A DNA stretch of 64,000 bases from Methanobacterium bryantii (GTDB lineage: Archaea; Methanobacteriota; Methanobacteria; Methanobacteriales; Methanobacteriaceae). The DNA lies in the NCBI RefSeq assembly GCF_002287175.1, contig NZ_LMVM01000001.1:62001-126000 (forward strand). The letters are read 5' to 3'. The notes under the pieces are model-generated. The model was not told where the DNA came from. It made no database searches and saw only the letters and a program-made list of their open reading frames with translations. The position numbers were made by a program, and so were the translations under genes. Position 1 is the first letter of the stretch. Each line of letters starts with the position of its first letter. This document shows positions 60,496 through 64,000 of the stretch, piece by piece.

Positions 60496-61266
60496 ATGAT
60501 AGGAATAATTGGCGGCACAGGAATATACGAAATCGTTGAAATGGGAAAAGACGTTGAAACTAAGATTATAGAAACACCTTATGGTGAATCTCCAGAGATC
60601 AGCATTTTCAAATTACATGGTAAAGATATTGCATTCATGCCAAGACATGCAAAAGGACATGCAAATCCGCCCCATATGATAAATTACAGGGCAAACATTT
60701 ATGCCATGAAAAAAATTGGCGTTGAGAGAATAATAGCAACCAATGCTGTTGGATCTCTGGATTTATCTGTTAAACCTGGTGATTTTTTAATACCTCATGA
60801 TTTCATTGATTTTACAAAAACAAGAGAATTCACATTTTATGACACTAAAACAGTACATATAGATATTACAGAACCTTACTGTCATGATTTACGGAACTAT
60901 TTAATAGAGTCAGGTGAAGTTGTCCCAAATGGTGTATATGTGTGCACTGAAGGACCCAGATTTGAAACTGCTGCAGAAATTGCAATGTTCAAACAGCTGG
61001 GCGGAAATGTTGTGGGAATGACTGGAATACCTGAAGCTATACTTGCAAGGGAACTTGAAATATGCTATGCAAGTATCTGTATGGTATCAAATTATGCTGC
61101 ATCAATATCTCCAACCAAGCTGACAATAGATGAAGTATTTGAAGTCGTAGAAGGGCAAAAAGAGAATCTGGTTAAGTTAATATCTGAAGCAATAACAAAA
61201 ACTCCAGATAAAAGAGAATGTCCCTGCAGTTACGCACTTTTAGGTGCAGAAATAGATGAAGTGTAA
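60496..61266 (+). CDS. MTA/MTI phosphorylase (purine nucleoside phosphorylase, MtnP type)
   Basis: The 256-residue enzyme begins MIGIIGGTGIYEIVEM and has 'MPRHAKGHANPPHMINYRAN', 'RIIATNAVGSLDLSVKPGDF' and 'YVCTEGPRFETAAEIAMFKQ'. These are the phosphate- and base-binding blocks of 5'-methylthioadenosine or methylthioinosine phosphorylases, which recycle the thio-nucleoside left by SAM-based aminopropyl transfer or radical SAM chemistry. The late 'SNYAASISPTKL' pocket has Asn at the position that sets base preference, so MTI, with prior deamination, is possible as in Methanocaldococcus. The ATG at 60496 is chosen by family length. Confidence 0.88.
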   Translation: MIGIIGGTGIYEIVEMGKDVETKIIETPYGESPEISIFKLHGKDIAFMPRHAKGHANPPHMINYRANIYAMKKIGVERIIATNAVGSLDLSVKPGDFLIPHDFIDFTKTREFTFYDTKTVHIDITEPYCHDLRNYLIESGEVVPNGVYVCTEGPRFETAAEIAMFKQLGGNVVGMTGIPEAILARELEICYASICMVSNYAASISPTKLTIDEVFEVVEGQKENLVKLISEAITKTPDKRECPCSYALLGAEIDEV

Positions 61267-61564
61267 TTTGAAGCTTCAAATAATCTTTATTTTTTCAATT
61301 AATTTTCATATTTAATTTTTTATATAAATAGTAGAATAATGGGTAGTAATGATTAAAATAGTTATTAACTAAGCTGTTTATTATGTACCTGCAGAAATTA
61401 TGAGGTTATATAGTGATGCTGGCCAGTATCCAAACAGTATTAAGTCATGAATAATAAGATTTAAGTATTTATTGGATGAAACAGATACTATTTATAATTA
61501 TATTATATTCAAAATTACTGTATTTTATACTAATTTTAATTAATATTACTTGAAGGCGATTTTT

Positions 61565-62485
61565 ATGCTGAATGATTTACAAAAGGAAATTATAAAACTT
61601 AAAGAAGAGAAAAATGCAATAATCTTAGCTCACAATTATCAAACAGGAGATATACAGGAAATTGCAGACTTCATGGGAGATTCACTCGAGCTCTGCATAA
61701 AAGCATCAGAGATTGAAGGAAAAGACCTCGTAGTATTCTGTGGCGTTGACTTCATGGCTGAAACAGCAGCTATACTCAATCCTGATAAAAAGATAATAAT
61801 TCCTGACCATCAAGCAGAATGTCCAATGGCACACATGCTCCCTGCAGATGAAGTAATAAAAGCAAAAGAAAGACATCCTGGGGCAGCAGTGGTTTTATAC
61901 GTTAATACACTTGCAGAAGCAAAAGCAGAAGCAGATATACTCTGCACATCATCAAACGCAGTTAAAATCGTAAACAGCCTTGATGAAGATACAGTACTCT
62001 TTGGACCAGATATGAACCTCGCATGGTATACTTCCCAGCAAACTGACAAGGAAATAATTACCATACCTGAAGGAGGCCACTGCTACGTCCATAAGATGTT
62101 TACTACGGGGGATATCTTCTTTTCAAGGGAAAAATATCCGGATGCAGATATATTAGTGCATCCAGAATGCGACCCTGAAATTCAGAAATTTGCAGATTAT
62201 GTTTTAAGCACAGGCGGCATGCTTAAACACGTTGCAGAGTCTCCAAAGAAAACATTTATCATTGGTACTGAAGTGGACCTTGTAACCCGTTTGAAGCGGG
62301 AAAATCCCGAAAAAACAATCATTCCAGCTTTATCTGAAGCTATATGTAAAACTATGAAACTCCACACCCTTGAAAAGGTTAAAAATGCCCTTTTAAATGA
62401 GGAATGTATAGTAACTGTTGATGATGAAACAGCAGATAATGCAAGGAGTGCAGTTGAACGGATGATTGAAGTATCTAAACGTTAA
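61565..62485 (+). CDS. nadA: quinolinate synthase A
   Basis: The 306-residue enzyme makes quinolinate from iminoaspartate and DHAP, the [4Fe-4S] step of NAD synthesis. Family blocks are seen: IILAHNYQTGDIQEIADFMG, 'VVFCGVDFMAETAAILNP' (cluster Cys), 'VLYVNTLAEAKAEADILCTS' (cluster Cys) and 'SEAICKTMKLHTLEKVKNAL' (third Cys region). Full family length. The ATG at 61565 has AAGGCGATTTTT upstream and is preferred to the TTG at 61550. The 298-bp gap before it is AT-rich and empty. NadB is not in the window. Confidence 0.93.
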   Translation: MLNDLQKEIIKLKEEKNAIILAHNYQTGDIQEIADFMGDSLELCIKASEIEGKDLVVFCGVDFMAETAAILNPDKKIIIPDHQAECPMAHMLPADEVIKAKERHPGAAVVLYVNTLAEAKAEADILCTSSNAVKIVNSLDEDTVLFGPDMNLAWYTSQQTDKEIITIPEGGHCYVHKMFTTGDIFFSREKYPDADILVHPECDPEIQKFADYVLSTGGMLKHVAESPKKTFIIGTEVDLVTRLKRENPEKTIIPALSEAICKTMKLHTLEKVKNALLNEECIVTVDDETADNARSAVERMIEVSKR

Positions 62486-62657
62486 ACTTCACCTTTTATT
62501 TAAAATTTATTTTTTTAGATTATTTGATTATATTCTTTTTTTGATTAATTTTCACATGTTGCCAAAATTTTTAATTTTCACATGCTCTTAGGATAATTCT
62601 TTATTATTTAAATCTAAATATGATTATTTGAAACTTAATTTTAAATGTGAGATAAAA

Positions 62658-63803
62658 ATGCACGCAAAACGGGGAGTAGCAAACCTCCCATTACACGGGG
62701 GGCACGCGCCAAGATGGCTGTTTGACAGGATGGTTAAGCTAGCCGGAGGCATAACAGATGTAATTTTGTATGAATACGGTGCAGACGAGTTTTTAAGGAG
62801 GATATCAGATCCACACTGGTTTCAGGCGTTTTCATGCGTAATTGGATTTGACTGGCACTCTTCAGGAACCACAACCACAACCTGCGGCGCGTTAAAGCTT
62901 GCGCTTGACCCCCAGGAGCATGGAATCATGATTGCAGGGGGTAAAGGCAAAAATTCGAGAAAAACACCGTTAGACATCGAAACGGCAGCTGATTTTTTCT
63001 CATTATCTTCAAAGAAAATCGATGAACTTAAATATTCAAGCCGTATTTCTGCAAAAATAGATAATTCCTGCATTCAAGACGGCTATGACCTTTACCACCA
63101 TTCATTCTTTTTTACAGAAGGCGGCAACTGGGCAGTTGTACAGCAAGGACTGAACAATAAAAATAATTATGCTAGAAGATACCACTGGCTTTCTGAATCT
63201 ATAGATAATGTTGTAGAAGAACCACATAATGCTATCTGCTGCGATGAATCTAAATCCGATACTTTAAACATGACCTCCGATCAAAGCGGTGATGCAAGAG
63301 ATATAAGCGTGGATTTAATTTGTGATAATCCGGATCATTTAAGGCCTTACTTCAGAAAAAAATCCCAGACACTTCTCACTGACTTTTTTGACGCGCCAGT
63401 ACATTCGGATAATTCTAAAAATTATAAAGAAATGAAAATGCCGAGGCACCATCCAGTACTCGACATGGATATTAGCGACCGGGAATTTGAAGTCTTAAAA
63501 AAGGCATACGAGCTTCAGCCTCAAAATTACGAAGAGCTTATCACCCTTGAAGGGATAGGGCCTAAGAAAATAAGGGCTTTAGCATTGATCTCTGATCTGG
63601 TCTATGGCACAGAGCCAAGCTGGAGAGATCCTGTAAAATACAGCTTCACCCACGGTGGAAAGGACGGATTTCCATATCCAGTTGACAGGGAAGTCTACGA
63701 TCACTCTATTTTCACGTTAAAAGACGCTTTAGATGAAGCTAAACTGGATAAAAAAGATAAATACAATGCAATTAAGAGATTGGAATCTTTTATTAAATGT
63801 TAA
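62658..63803 (+). CDS. DUF763 protein with helix-hairpin-helix motif
   Basis: The 381-residue protein begins MHAKRGVANLPLHGGHAPRW and has 'DPHWFQAFSCVIGFDWHSSG', 'GGKGKNSRKTPLDIETAADF', 'SFFFTEGGNWAVVQQGLNN' and 'RRYHWLSESIDNVVEEPHNA', as in DUF763. A helix-hairpin-helix-like ITLEGIGPKKIRALALISDL lies near residue 307, suggesting DNA binding. The family's function is unknown; genome-context studies place it near DNA repair genes. The ATG at 62658 has GTGAGATAAA upstream; the open frame begins 30 bases earlier. Confidence 0.88.
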   Translation: MHAKRGVANLPLHGGHAPRWLFDRMVKLAGGITDVILYEYGADEFLRRISDPHWFQAFSCVIGFDWHSSGTTTTTCGALKLALDPQEHGIMIAGGKGKNSRKTPLDIETAADFFSLSSKKIDELKYSSRISAKIDNSCIQDGYDLYHHSFFFTEGGNWAVVQQGLNNKNNYARRYHWLSESIDNVVEEPHNAICCDESKSDTLNMTSDQSGDARDISVDLICDNPDHLRPYFRKKSQTLLTDFFDAPVHSDNSKNYKEMKMPRHHPVLDMDISDREFEVLKKAYELQPQNYEELITLEGIGPKKIRALALISDLVYGTEPSWRDPVKYSFTHGGKDGFPYPVDREVYDHSIFTLKDALDEAKLDKKDKYNAIKRLESFIKC

Positions 63804-63906
63804 ATTTATTGATTTTTAGTTTAATACCTAAAATTGAACTTAATTTTTAAGAATGTTCTTTTAAAAGAATATTTTTAATTATTATCTGCAAAATAAGAGT
63901 AAAAAG

Positions 63907-63963
63907 CCAGGGCAGACAAGTTTAATTGAGGTTTTAAACATTGATTGGAATAATAGTGCCCTG
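63907..63963. repeat. inverted repeat at the right edge
   Basis: CCAGGGCA (63907-63914) and TGCCCTG (63957-63963) form a 7-bp stem with a 42-base loop, the most G/C-rich spot of the last 200 bp. A small structured RNA or terminator is possible. Nothing else is visible in 63804-64000. Confidence 0.3.
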
Positions 63964-64000
63964 ACTCCTAAAATAATATCTTGATTTAGATATTTAAACT

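Overview
The window looks like chromosome of a hydrogenotrophic methanogen of the order Methanobacteriales, most likely Methanobacterium or a close relative. It is very AT-rich. It carries a methyl-coenzyme M reductase operon in the B-D-G-A order typical of isoenzyme II (mrt), plus Cdc6/Orc1, a CDC48/VAT-type ATPase, archease, RtcB, MptE and NadA. Ribosome binding sites are mostly GGTGAT, GGCGAT or GGAGG, and promoters have archaeal TATA boxes. Several starts below were moved to an internal codon that has such a site.

Layout. 0-5.5 kb: transporters, a TetR regulator with an operator palindrome and an iron-sulfur membrane protein, a minimal serine protease and a phosphoribosyltransferase. 5.5-11.2 kb: a defence-like island with an unknown protein, a SIR2 NADase-type protein with a zinc ribbon, and a GHKL ATPase fused to a Shedu-like (DUF4263) nuclease domain. 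Decayed copies of one short sequence lie on both sides of it. 11.55-22.38 kb: an integrated element inside the 5' end of a dCTP deaminase/dUTPase gene, bounded by an exact 16-bp repeat. It carries a tyrosine integrase, a PrimPol-helicase, a stand-alone PrimPol paralogue, several small genes, a HsdR-N-like nuclease and an ion channel with an atypical pore. 22.3-43.9 kb: ordinary chromosome (acetyl-CoA synthetase, SpoIIE phosphatase, IlvB-like enzyme, B12 radical SAM protein, aminotransferase, MptE, Cdc6, CDC48, archease). This stretch is interrupted by a dense array of 16 small perfect hairpins next to a broken ynfA-like gene, and by a duplicated hairpin sequence near 32.3 kb.

44-57.5 kb: the mrtBDGA operon with a long structured leader and a TetR-type operator, followed by two paralogous TetR regulators, an MFS exporter, and a five-gene run that includes a second McrD protein. 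The second TetR, the exporter and the five-gene run lie between two inverted copies of a ~127-bp MITE-like element. The mrt and exporter promoters share a conserved promoter/operator block, so mrt and the exporter may form one regulon. 57.6-64 kb: RtcB, small proteins, MTA/MTI phosphorylase, NadA and a DUF763 protein.

No tRNA, rRNA or CRISPR array was recognised. All family assignments are by eye, from motifs.
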